Positions 1-6,133 are shown, numbered from the stretch's first letter. The stretch: DNA of 6,728 nucleotides from Bacillota bacterium (GCA_018725535.1 QLUS01000086.1:1-6728); one strand, 5' to 3'. Notes: generated by a model from the letters alone, not told the origin. Numbers and translations: made by a program.

Positions 1-561
1 TTTGGTTTATCGCCGAGTGGCACTCGGCTGGGATTTGTGCTTAATGCCCCTCGCGATGCACAGCATGTTTCCGTAGGCTTCGTGGACCTAGCTACACAAA
101 CTCCTGTGATTGTCTCGGTGGCACAGCCGACGCATGGCCCTATCGAGCGGCCGCGCTGGTCGCCGCAGGGCAGATTTATCTACTATGGAACGCAACAGCC
201 CATGAGTTCGCCCGCCTTTGCCTTCGAGCTGGAGGGAGAGTGGTGGCATGACCTGTATATTGGCTGCACAGTTAGTCGGGCACGCGTGGTGCAAGTGACA
301 GGAGAAGACCTCACGGCGGATTTGTTCCCGGCCCCACTTACGCCCATAGGGGACTTTCGCCCATGGATAACTGATATTGCTTGGAAAACAGACGAAACCT
401 CACTGCAGTTTACTACTATAGCTCGGTTGGGAGTCGATTCGCGGCAGTTTCAAGCGGCTTTTGACAGGCAAAGAATGCGACAAGAACTAGGCGAGGCACG
501 CTGGAGTATCAATGCCGACGGGACTGCATTGCGATTGCTGTGGGTTCACCGCCCTCAATGA
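1..561 (+). CDS. TolB/PD40-type beta-propeller protein, C-terminal part (5' end outside window)
   Basis: The frame is open from base 1 to a TGA at 559-561, giving 186 codons with no credible internal start, since the GTG at 37 has no ribosome binding site. The gene therefore continues upstream of the window. Propeller-blade signatures of the PD40/TolB kind are visible: SPSGTRLGFVL at about codons 4-14, PRWSPQGRFIYYGT at about 63-76, a weaker DIAWKTDETSLQF at about 125-137, and a last strand ARWSINADGTALRLLW close to the stop. Such repeats form beta-propellers, often extracytoplasmic, that bind proteins or ligands. The visible part carries no catalytic motif, so the function stays open: it could be a stand-alone periplasmic or lipoprotein propeller, or the tail of a larger protein. 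A signal peptide cannot be assessed. The gene converges on the ferritin-like gene, with a hairpin between them. Confidence 0.6.
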   Translation, partial: FGLSPSGTRLGFVLNAPRDAQHVSVGFVDLATQTPVIVSVAQPTHGPIERPRWSPQGRFIYYGTQQPMSSPAFAFELEGEWWHDLYIGCTVSRARVVQVTGEDLTADLFPAPLTPIGDFRPWITDIAWKTDETSLQFTTIARLGVDSRQFQAAFDRQRMRQELGEARWSINADGTALRLLWVHRPQ

Positions 562-577
562 TACTTCTCATAAGCAA

Positions 578-608
578 GGAGCGACTGCCCTATGCGGGTA
601 GTCGCTCC
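578..608. terminator. Hairpin between convergent genes, probable bidirectional terminator
   Basis: GGAGCGACT (578-586) pairs exactly with AGTCGCTCC (600-608). The stem extends through GCCC/GGGT with one G-U pair, giving 13 pairs around a 5-base loop (TATGC). It lies 17 bases after the stop of the left gene and 12 bases beyond the stop of the leftward ferritin-like gene, as expected for a shared terminator. No T-run follows on either strand, so it departs from the classical intrinsic form and may act mainly as a 3' mRNA stabiliser. Confidence 0.55.
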
Positions 609-620
609 GTAAGCCTAGTC

Positions 621-1136
621 CTAGCACATCCGCAGCTTGCGGATATCGTCCTTCATGCGATTAATGTCAATCAGGAAGTCTTCAATGTCTTGTTCGTGCT
701 CGATTTCGTCGTTAAGTATCTGCACTGCCATTTGGTAGGTGGCGTGATCTTTGCTGTTAGTAAAGCTCGCGATTTCTTCATAGCGTTGGATAGCACAGCG
801 TTCACCTTCTAGGTTTTGCACCAATACAGTTTCGATATAGGGGTCGGTGGGTTCTTCGTAGGGGCACTTCGCGAACTTGGGCCATTGCGCGGGGTTAAGC
901 AGTGGCGTGCCGCCTAGTTGCAGGATGCGGTCTACTAACAGCTCGGCGTGGGCGAGTTCTTCGGTGGCATGCAATAGCAGCTCGGATTCAATCTCGCTCC
1001 GCATAGGACCTTCCATTACACGGGCACCAATCCAATATTGGTAGTATGCCGACCACTCTTCGGCAAGCGCTTCGTTAAGCATTTGAACGAGCTTTTCAAC
1101 GTCTAGGTTAGCAATGCTGACAGATTTTTTGCCCAT
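621..1136 (-). CDS. Ferritin-like di-iron protein of DPSL/thioferritin type
   Basis: A 171-residue four-helix ferritin-like protein, likely cytosolic and oligomeric, that would oxidise and store iron or consume peroxide. Di-iron ligand motifs appear in the expected order: Glu26/27 in AEEWSAYYQY, the ExxH pair Glu60/His63 in EELAHAE, Glu110/112 in the third helix (LEGERCAIQRYEEI), and the second ExxH pair Glu144/His147 in DEIEHEQD. Between helices two and three lies KCPYEEP with Cys91, and Cys114 follows in ERCAI. This pair, placed near the metal site, is the mark of Dps-like (DPSL) proteins, also called thioferritins, and separates it from ordinary bacterioferritin or Dps. The heme Met of bacterioferritin could not be assigned. 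The C-terminus carries a third Cys171. The start is fixed by AAGGAGGT at 1144-1151, seven bases before the ATG. It has its own promoter and a dyad at the predicted +1. Family is clear; the subgroup is an inference from the Cys pair. Confidence 0.85.
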   Translation of the reverse strand: MGKKSVSIANLDVEKLVQMLNEALAEEWSAYYQYWIGARVMEGPMRSEIESELLLHATEELAHAELLVDRILQLGGTPLLNPAQWPKFAKCPYEEPTDPYIETVLVQNLEGERCAIQRYEEIASFTNSKDHATYQMAVQILNDEIEHEQDIEDFLIDINRMKDDIRKLRMC

Positions 1137-1164
1137 TGAGTAGACCTCCTTCGCAATATCACGT

Positions 1165-1197
1165 CAGTAATCGTTCTGCATTCGAGAAGAATTACTG
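1165..1197. promoter_or_regulatory. 33-bp dyad at the predicted +1 of the ferritin-like gene (candidate operator or 5'UTR hairpin)
   Basis: On the plus strand CAGTAAT (1165-1171), CG, TTCT (1174-1177), a 7-base centre, AGAA (1185-1188), GA, ATTACTG (1191-1197). Eleven of 13 positions in each arm are symmetric, with the two mismatches placed symmetrically. The dyad begins at the predicted transcription start and ends 13 bases before the Shine-Dalgarno sequence. That fits an operator blocking the promoter, or a 5' mRNA hairpin. It does not match the Fur or PerR box consensus, so the regulator is unknown. Confidence 0.55.
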
Positions 1198-1202
1198 AGT
1201 GA

Positions 1203-1231
1203 ACTATAGCACGGTGTTGTGACGGTGTCAA
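1203..1231 (-). promoter_or_regulatory. Sigma-A promoter of the ferritin-like gene
   Basis: On the minus strand TTGACA (1226-1231), a 17-base spacer, and TATAGT (1203-1208). The -35 box and the spacer are consensus; the -10 box differs from TATAAT at one base. Transcription should begin near 1196, giving a leader of about 60 bases that contains the dyad. It lies just beyond the asnA stop codon. Confidence 0.8.
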
Positions 1232-1270
1232 ACGGCCCAGTGTAGGATTGCATGGGAGGAGGTGCGTTGC

Positions 1271-2281
1271 TTATAGCAAGGTAATGCCAGCCTTTTCACA
1301 TGCCGCAACGGTCTCTTCCGGCCAGACGCTAGCCTGCACTTCGCCGATGTGAGCTTTTCGGAGAAAGAACATGCAGATGCGCGATTGACCAATGCCGCCG
1401 CCCACGGTGAGGGGGAGGACATCGCTTAGGACTTTACTGTGATAGTCTAGCTGACGGCGTTCCTCGCACCTGCTTGCCCTTAACTGTGCGGCAAGGGAAT
1501 GTGCATCAACCCTGATTCCCATTGAGGATAGCTCAAGCGCAATGTCAAGTACTGGAAACCAAAAGATGATGTCGCCATTGAGACTCCAGTCATCATAGTC
1601 CGGTGCTCGTCCATCATGCCTCGTTCCAGAGGACAGCTTCCCGCCGATTTGCTGGATAAACACTGCGCCCTTTTCCCGCGCAATTGCATTTTCGCGCTCT
1701 TTCGGGGGGAGTGAAGGATAACGATCTTCCAGCTCTTGGGAGCCAATAAAGAAGATTTCTGCGGGAAGCACTGGCTCAAGCTCGGGGTAGAGCTCGAACA
1801 GATACTGCTCTGTGCGCAAAAAGGCTTTGTAGATGCGCGAAACCACTTTTCTCAAGAACGCCTGCGTTCGCTCGGCGCGAGAGATTACTTTCTCCCAGTC
1901 CCACTGGTCTACATAGATGGAATGGGTGTTGTCTAGCTCTTCATCACGACGGATGGCGTTCATGTCGGTGTAGAGGCCGCTCCCCACAGCGAAGCCGTAA
2001 CGGTGTAGCGCCATGCGTTTCCATTTGGCGAGCGAGTGCACGACCTCAAGCGGCCCGCAATCAAGCGACAGTGCATCAAAGGCCACAGGTCTTTCTATGC
2101 CGCTGAGGTTGTCGTTTAACCCGGATTCCCGCGTCACAAACATCGGGGCCGACGCTCTAGTAAGATTGAGTTCTCGAGCCAGCGCGCTTTCAAAGAAGTC
2201 CTTTAGCCGCTTAATGGCCATTTGGGTTTCTCTGACTCCAAGCAGCGGTTTGTAGTCGTTGGGGATGAAGCATCTCTGCAT
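1271..2281 (-). CDS. asnA: Aspartate-ammonia ligase (asparagine synthetase A)
   Basis: This cytosolic, ammonia-dependent enzyme makes asparagine from aspartate, NH3 and ATP with release of AMP and PPi. Its fold is related to class II aspartyl-tRNA synthetase. The 336 residues match the family length (about 330 in E. coli) and family blocks occur in order: GLNDNLSGIERPV (54-66), EVVHSLAKWKR (79-89), GLYTDMNAIRRDE (102-114), HSIYVDQWDWEKV (120-132), SQELEDRYP (181-189), GGKLSSGTRHDGRAPDYDDW (213-232), ELSSMGIRVDA (250-260) and VGGGIGQSR (293-301). The YVDQWDW and RAPDYDDW blocks hold the substrate-binding Gln and Asp residues known from E. coli AsnA. The loop between DDW and LNGD is several residues shorter than in the E. 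coli enzyme. The ATG at 2279-2281 is set by AGGAGG (2290-2295), 8 bases away. The T-box leader upstream links expression to uncharged tRNA-Asn. Confidence 0.96.
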   Translation of the reverse strand: MQRCFIPNDYKPLLGVRETQMAIKRLKDFFESALARELNLTRASAPMFVTRESGLNDNLSGIERPVAFDALSLDCGPLEVVHSLAKWKRMALHRYGFAVGSGLYTDMNAIRRDEELDNTHSIYVDQWDWEKVISRAERTQAFLRKVVSRIYKAFLRTEQYLFELYPELEPVLPAEIFFIGSQELEDRYPSLPPKERENAIAREKGAVFIQQIGGKLSSGTRHDGRAPDYDDWSLNGDIIFWFPVLDIALELSSMGIRVDAHSLAAQLRASRCEERRQLDYHSKVLSDVLPLTVGGGIGQSRICMFFLRKAHIGEVQASVWPEETVAACEKAGITLL

Positions 2282-2305
2282 CTGACCCGCCTCCTGTCTC
2301 CTGTG

Positions 2306-2347
2306 TAAATATAAAGAAGCCTTTCTTCCATAAAGGACGAAAGGCTT
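2306..2347 (-). terminator. Regulated intrinsic terminator of the asnA T-box leader
   Basis: On the minus strand AAGCCTTTC (2347-2339) pairs with GAAAGGCTT (2325-2317). The stem is extended by TCC/GGA around a TTTAT loop, with one unpaired base on each side, and is followed by the U-rich run CTTTATATTT (2316-2307). The 5' arm directly follows the T-box core, so antiterminator and terminator are mutually exclusive. It ends 11 bases before the asnA Shine-Dalgarno sequence. Confidence 0.9.
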
Positions 2348-2576
2348 TCTTCCGTGGTACCAACCTATTTAAGCTTAACAGCTTACTCAGCGAACGCCCG
2401 CAGGCGTTCTCACATTAACGGCGTGTCCCCGTTCAGGCCTACTCTCGCAAGGATTTCGGGTGAAAGCTCCGAGATGTTCTTCTGCACAGGCATCGTATTG
2501 GCTTCCCACCACCGCCAACTCTCTACAACTACTTCCCATGCATACTCTTCTCATCACTGCTTGTGCGTCTGTATTG
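2306..2576 (-). promoter_or_regulatory. T-box riboswitch, tRNA-Asn responsive, leader of asnA
   Basis: This 270-base leader explains the otherwise gene-free stretch between asnA and the oxidoreductase. Read on the minus strand it has the parts of a class I T-box in order. The Stem I internal motif GAGAAGAGTA (about 2553-2544) is followed by the distal stretch AGAGAGTTGGCGGTGGTGGG (about 2524-2505) and the specifier side AGAAGAACATCTCGGAGC. The best-placed specifier codon is AAC (2476-2478), followed by the usual purine. Stem III is GAACGCC/GGCGTTC (2392-2409). The T-box core AGGTTGGTACCACGG (2352-2366) contains the UGGN that pairs with the tRNA acceptor end, and it is followed by the terminator. 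AAC agrees with the function of asnA: uncharged tRNA-Asn should stabilise the antiterminator and switch the gene on. The 5' end is estimated from the promoter. Confidence 0.93.
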
Positions 2577-2582
2577 CTGAAA

Positions 2583-2611
2583 ATTGTACTCCTAGACGGG
2601 CATCCTGTCAA
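2583..2611 (-). promoter_or_regulatory. Sigma-A promoter of the T-box-asnA transcript
   Basis: On the minus strand TTGACA (2606-2611), a 17-base spacer, and TACAAT (2583-2588), one base from consensus. The predicted +1 is near 2576. The promoter starts about 32 bases after the stop codon of the upstream oxidoreductase, so asnA is transcribed independently and any readthrough would still meet the T-box terminator. Confidence 0.85.
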
Positions 2612-2643
2612 CATGCAAAAAATGGGAGTGCCCTTGACTTGGC

Positions 2644-3696
2644 CTAGCGCGAGAGATTTAAGCGCATATGCTCCGGGACAGGGATGTCTGCCCCAAGCGT
2701 ACGCGCCGCCCTAATCGGCCAATGGGGGTCAGCCAGTAAGGCGCGGCCTACGGCTACTAGGTCGCAGTACCCTTCGCGGAGCGCAAACTCAACCAGTTCA
2801 GGTTTGCCCAGCACGCCTACCCCGATAACAGGGAGCCCGACTGCTTGTTTTATTTGCCTAGCGAAGCCGAGCTGATAGCCAGGCCAGACATTTGGGCGCA
2901 CGGGCATAATGCCGCCTGCGCTAGCATGCACGGCGTCAATGCCCTCCCCTGCAAGCACTGCGGCTATCTCCACTGCGTCTCTAGGGGTGTACTCGTGTGC
3001 GGTGCCGCTAAACTCGGCAGCAGAAATCCTCACCGTCAGCACCGCCTGCATCGGCAAGGCGCGTCTGCAGCTCTGCACAACTTCCTGCAGCATACGCAAC
3101 CTGTTCGCGCTACTGCCGCCGTACTCGTCCGTGCGGTGGTTAGCTATCGGCGAGAGAAACTCATGCAACAGATACCCATGGGCCGCGTGAATCTCAATAA
3201 CCTTAAAGCCCACCTCCCAAGCGTACAGCGCGGCCTGTGTGAAGGCATGCACCAATTCGGTAATCTCCGCTGCTGTGAGTGCATTTGGTGCGCTGTGGTC
3301 TGGCGAGAAGGCAAGGGCGGACGGTCCCACGAGGTGCTTCACGCCGCGCCAAGCTTTGCGGCCAGCATGAGCGATTTGGATGCCTGGGACGGCACCGTTG
3401 TAGGCAATGATTTCTGCAAGGCTTTTTAGGCCGGGGATTTGTTCTCTAGACCAGAGGCCTAGATCATTACCGGAAATCCTGCCGTCCGGATGGACAGCTG
3501 TAGCTTCAAGCAGGACAAGACCCATGCCGCCAAGTGCTCTGGCTCCGTAGTGTGCTAGGTGATAGGGGGTGACCAGTCCTTCCGGGCCCGCGGCGTATTG
3601 GCACATCGGGGGCAGCACCAAGCGATTGCGCAACCCTAGGGTCTTAATCTCTAAGGGAGTGAACGAAAGAGCTCCTAGGTAAACTTTAGGATCCAT
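2644..3696 (-). CDS. Old-yellow-enzyme family NAD(P)H:flavin oxidoreductase, YqjM/NamA-like
   Basis: A 350-residue cytosolic FMN-dependent ene-reductase of the thermophilic-like OYE class, which reduces activated C=C bonds with NAD(P)H. It follows B. subtilis YqjM (about 338 residues) along its whole length: TLGLRNRLVLPPMCQY (19-34), GRISGNDLGLWS (72-83), GIQIAHAGRK (105-114), EIHAAHGYLLHEFLSP (168-183) and NHRTDEYGGSSANR (186-199). Visible FMN and substrate residues are Cys32 and Tyr34 (the Cys26/Tyr28 pair of YqjM), Gln107, and His170 and His173. Late blocks GVGVLGKPE and DLVAVGRALLADP bind the FMN phosphate. A C-terminal Arg (345 or 350) may take the place of YqjM's inter-subunit arginine finger, but this is uncertain. 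The ATG is supported by GAGGAG at 3705-3710, 8 bases upstream. The physiological substrate is unknown; the gene stands as its own transcription unit upstream of the asnA leader. Confidence 0.93.
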   Translation of the reverse strand: MDPKVYLGALSFTPLEIKTLGLRNRLVLPPMCQYAAGPEGLVTPYHLAHYGARALGGMGLVLLEATAVHPDGRISGNDLGLWSREQIPGLKSLAEIIAYNGAVPGIQIAHAGRKAWRGVKHLVGPSALAFSPDHSAPNALTAAEITELVHAFTQAALYAWEVGFKVIEIHAAHGYLLHEFLSPIANHRTDEYGGSSANRLRMLQEVVQSCRRALPMQAVLTVRISAAEFSGTAHEYTPRDAVEIAAVLAGEGIDAVHASAGGIMPVRPNVWPGYQLGFARQIKQAVGLPVIGVGVLGKPELVEFALREGYCDLVAVGRALLADPHWPIRAARTLGADIPVPEHMRLNLSR

Positions 3697-3726
3697 GTGA
3701 ACATCTCCTCACTCATCTTTGCCCTG

Positions 3727-3755
3727 ATAATATTTCTTGGCCCTATTGCCGTCAA
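3727..3755 (-). promoter_or_regulatory. Sigma-A promoter of the OYE-family gene
   Basis: On the minus strand TTGACG (3750-3755), a 17-base spacer, and TATTAT (3727-3732); each box has one difference from consensus. The predicted start near 3720 leaves a leader of about 24 bases with the Shine-Dalgarno sequence. The intergenic stretch between this promoter and the divergent amidase promoter (3756-3892) holds only a small hairpin, CTGCA-TCG-TGCAG (3844-3856), and no recognisable gene. Confidence 0.75.
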
Positions 3756-3892
3756 GCTATCGCCTCAATGTCGGCTCATTCTCAACAGTCAGCATTTTGG
3801 CCGAAACTTACTTTCCTTCTTCCCTAAACAGACAATTTACCACCTGCATCGTGCAGTATGTGTCAGGGTGTGCCAAAGCGTAGCATGCGTGC

Positions 3893-3922
3893 TTGACGTT
3901 AGCGCGCAACAACGCATATGCT
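3893..3922 (+). promoter_or_regulatory. Candidate promoter of the amidase pseudogene
   Basis: TTGACG (3893-3898), an 18-base spacer, and TATGCT (3917-3922) lie upstream of the GGGGAGGAG ribosome binding site (3927-3935). The -10 box is two bases off consensus. GTTAGC (3898-3903) and GCTAAC (3920-3925) form a perfect 6-bp inverted repeat spanning the spacer and -10 box, which could be an operator or chance. Confidence 0.45.
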
Positions 3923-3940
3923 AACAGGGGAGGAGTGTTT

Positions 3941-4620
3941 ATGGAAGTAACTGCCGCGCTGCTCAGCGTTGGGCACAAGTTTAGACCCGGTAGCGCTATT
4001 GTGCCTACATCCATCACCGTACACAATACCGGTAACCCGCGCAGCACTGCCGCGAACGAATGGGCTTGGCTAGACAATCCTGTGAACTTAAACAGCGGGA
4101 ATTTCGCCTCATGGCATATGTTCTAGACGAGACAAGCATTATACAGGCCATCCCAGACTTTGAGATGGCCTATCACGCCGAAGCAGGCAATACTACCTCG
4201 ATAGGTGTAGAGGTATGCGAAAGCGGCAATCAGCACGTGGTGTGGCGGAGGGCAGTGCTGTTTGTGGTCAGCTTGTTGCGCCGCCACGGCTTTGACGCAG
4301 AACGAGTAAGAGCCCACCGCGACTGAACCGGCAAAAACTGCCCGCGCCTAATCCTGCCGGAGTGGATTAGGTTTATGCGCGACCTACGGCTAGAATTTGG
4401 CGAGCAGCCCTCCTTCACTGACGTCCGCATCGCGATGAGCGGTGAGACGAGAGAGTTCCCGGGTCTAATGGCTGCCGGAAGGAGCTTTGTGCCGACGCGT
4501 CTGTTGCTTGAGCAGCTGGGATACACGGTCAATTGGGATGAGGGGACGAATAGGGTAGTGATAGCCCGAGACGTCGTAGAAACGAGCAGTGTGCCTGAGC
4601 GGTGGACGCGAGGAAAATGA
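3941..4620 (+). pseudogene. N-acetylmuramoyl-L-alanine amidase (Amidase_2, CwlA-like) with copper-amine-oxidase-N-like C-terminal domain, disrupted
   Basis: The ATG at 3941 follows GGGGAGGAG. The first frame gives an Amidase_2 start with zinc-ligand His28 in ITVHNTGNPRSTAANE and runs to ASWHM, where it meets TAG at 4124-4126. The match continues in another frame from 4121 as VLDETSIIQAIPDFEMAYHA, SIGVEVCES, then RVRAHRD; adding one G after 4120 restores WHMVLDE exactly. A second lesion, TGA at 4324-4326, replaces the Trp of the family motif HxDWxGKxCP; reading past it gives TGKNCPRLILPEW with the zinc-ligand Cys. The same frame then runs to 4620 with a copper-amine-oxidase-N-like domain (FPGLMAAGRSFVPTRLLLEQ, then VNWDEGTNRVVIA). 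No signal peptide is seen. The intact protein would cleave the amide bond between muramic acid and L-Ala in peptidoglycan. Either both lesions are real, making this a recent pseudogene, or they are assembly errors. The region between HA and GNTTSIG also looks short against relatives. Confidence 0.82.
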
Positions 4621-4642
4621 GCTATGAATCATGAACTGCACC

Positions 4643-4698
4643 AGCCGTACGCTGTAAGCCGTACGCCGCTGGGCACTGAGCACCGGGCACTAAGCCAT
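4643..4698. repeat. 56-bp block of 14-bp-period direct repeats
   Basis: Four adjacent 14-base units fall into two pairs: AGCCGTACGCTGTA / AGCCGTACGCCGCT (4643-4670), sharing the first 10 bases, and GGGCACTGAGCACC / GGGCACTAAGCCAT (4671-4698), sharing GGGCACT-AGC. The block sits between the decayed amidase and the MATE promoter region and codes for nothing recognisable. It may be degenerate intergenic repeat debris; its function is unknown. Confidence 0.5.
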
Positions 4699-4792
4699 GC
4701 AGCTTGCGCATTGCCGTAACTTTTACTGCTATCGTAGTACTTATGTCGAACAATGTGGTATTCTAAGCATGTACAGACGGGGGGAGTCGCGC

Positions 4793-6133
4793 ATGCTTAG
4801 GGATATGACGCAAGGGTCGCCCGCGAAGCTGATCTGGGCTTTTTCTTTGCCCATGTTCATTGGCAGTATTTTCCAGCAGCTCTACAACATGGTTGACGCC
4901 ATCGTTGTTGGGCGGTATGTAGGCCCGCATGCGCTTGCGGCGGTAGGCACGAGCTTTCCTGTCATTTTCTTCATGGTTTCGCTGATTCTTGGCATGACCA
5001 TGGGTTCAGGCGTAGTCATATCGCAGTTCTTTGGGGCCAAGGACTTAGTCCGGACGCGCCGCGCTGTCGTTACCGCCTTGGTTTTTCAGCTTGTCTTAGC
5101 GGCTTTTCTCGGGGCTGTGGGAGTCGTCCTGAGTCGCCCGCTACTCCTCCTTCTAAATACGCCGGAGATCATTTTGGGCGACGCCACCGCCTACATGCAG
5201 ATCTTCTTTGGCGGCATCTTGTTTATGTTTGCGTACAATGCGTTCGCTGGCCTTCTACGGTCACTGGGAGACTCAAAGACCCCCCTCTACTTCTTAATTA
5301 TCAGCAGTCTGCTGAACGTCGTGCTCAACATCTACTTTGTGGTGGGTCTAAATCTTGGGGTGCGCGGTGTGGCTTGGGCTACGCTGATAGCGCAGGGGAC
5401 TTCATCCGTTCTCACCTTTTTGTACATTTACCGCTATGTGCCCTTATTGCAGTTTAAGCGTACAGAGCTTGTGTTTGATTGGGACATCTTCCGGGCTATA
5501 GTGCGGATTGGCGCTCCTTCGTCTATTCAGCAGGCGCTGACCTCCGTGGGCATAATGGCCGTACAAGCCCTCGTCAACTCCTTTGGCCCAATTACGATGG
5601 CTGCCTACACGGCGGCTAGTCGCATGGACTCCTTTGCCGTGATCCCGATTATGAATTTCGGCATGGCTGTTTCTACATTTACCGGGCAGAATATCGGGGC
5701 TAACAGGCTAGACCGCGTTACGCAGGGGCTCAAAGCTACGCTAATGATGGTCATCGTATCATGCCTCATCGTCTCGCTACTCGTGTTTACCGCCGGGGGG
5801 CATATGATTCGGCTGTTCATCACCGGCGACCAAACAGAGATCGTGGCGCAGGGTATTGACTATATGCGCACTATTTCGCTGTTCTATGCGGTGTTTGGCG
5901 TAATCATGGTGCTCAATGGCGTGCTGCGCGGTGCTGGCGATGCTTGGATACCCACGATGACCAGCGTAACTAGTCTCGCCATACGTGTGGCATCGGCCTA
6001 TATCCTCGTCAACACTGCGCTTACCTACCGGGGGATATGGTGGTCGATACCGATTGGCTGGTCGGTAGCCGTGCTAGCCCCGACTTACCGATACTTCTCC
6101 GGCGTCTGGAAGACTAAGGCCGTGGTGCGATAG
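4793..6133 (+). CDS. MATE-family multidrug/sodium(proton) antiporter
   Basis: A 446-residue inner-membrane efflux protein of the MATE family (NorM/DinF-like bacterial branch), expected to expel cationic drugs or metabolites in exchange for Na+ or H+. The family's two-fold internal symmetry is visible. In the first half, LPMFIGSIFQQLYNMVDAIV (from about residue 19, with Asp35 in the first helix) is followed by SGVVISQFFGAKD (about 72-84) and GLLRSLGDSKTP. In the second half the matching blocks are IGAPSSIQQALTSVGIMAVQ (about 240), STFTGQNIGANRLDRV (about 295-310) and GVLRGAGDAWIPT (about 377-389). Twelve hydrophobic segments are expected for this length. The ATG at 4793 is chosen over the upstream in-frame ATG at 4697 because GGGGGAG (4780-4786) lies 6 bases before it and family members begin here. 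The 32 extra codons upstream lie in repeat and promoter sequence. Substrate cannot be told from sequence. Confidence 0.93.
   Translation: MLRDMTQGSPAKLIWAFSLPMFIGSIFQQLYNMVDAIVVGRYVGPHALAAVGTSFPVIFFMVSLILGMTMGSGVVISQFFGAKDLVRTRRAVVTALVFQLVLAAFLGAVGVVLSRPLLLLLNTPEIILGDATAYMQIFFGGILFMFAYNAFAGLLRSLGDSKTPLYFLIISSLLNVVLNIYFVVGLNLGVRGVAWATLIAQGTSSVLTFLYIYRYVPLLQFKRTELVFDWDIFRAIVRIGAPSSIQQALTSVGIMAVQALVNSFGPITMAAYTAASRMDSFAVIPIMNFGMAVSTFTGQNIGANRLDRVTQGLKATLMMVIVSCLIVSLLVFTAGGHMIRLFITGDQTEIVAQGIDYMRTISLFYAVFGVIMVLNGVLRGAGDAWIPTMTSVTSLAIRVASAYILVNTALTYRGIWWSIPIGWSVAVLAPTYRYFSGVWKTKAVVR

Noticed and set aside
540..812. Plus-strand 90-codon frame over the terminator and the ferritin-like gene
   Set aside because: It overlaps the end of one real gene and is antisense to another; no ribosome binding site.
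1232..1270. Terminator between asnA and the ferritin-like promoter
   Set aside because: Only a 4-bp CCCA/TGGG pairing with a long loop and no T-run is visible.
2612..2643. Terminator after the OYE-family gene (GGG-CACT-CCC followed by ATTTTTT on the minus strand)
   Set aside because: The stem is only 3 bp; the T-run is suggestive but not enough to support a call.
2354..2714. Overlapping open frames on both strands between asnA and the oxidoreductase
   Set aside because: They lie on the T-box leader and its promoter, lack ribosome binding sites and have no family-like sequence.
2845..3429. Plus-strand frame of 194 codons opposite the OYE-family gene
   Set aside because: It is antisense to a gene with full family motifs, is rich in Cys and His without pattern, and has no start signals.
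4324..4326. TGA read as Trp or selenocysteine (recoding) in the amidase
   Set aside because: The beta-propeller gene ends normally with TGA, the position is a conserved Trp and not a Cys, and a frameshift in the same gene points to decay or sequence error.
4698..4764. Promoter for the MATE gene (TATTCT at 4759-4764, or TGCTATCGT near 4728)
   Set aside because: No acceptable -35 box at 16-18 bases from either candidate, so no promoter was annotated.
4697..4792. N-terminal extension of the MATE protein from the ATG at 4697
   Set aside because: The extension is hydrophilic and Cys-rich, overlaps the 14-bp repeat, lacks a ribosome binding site and is not family-like; the ATG at 4793 has GGGGGAG at good spacing.
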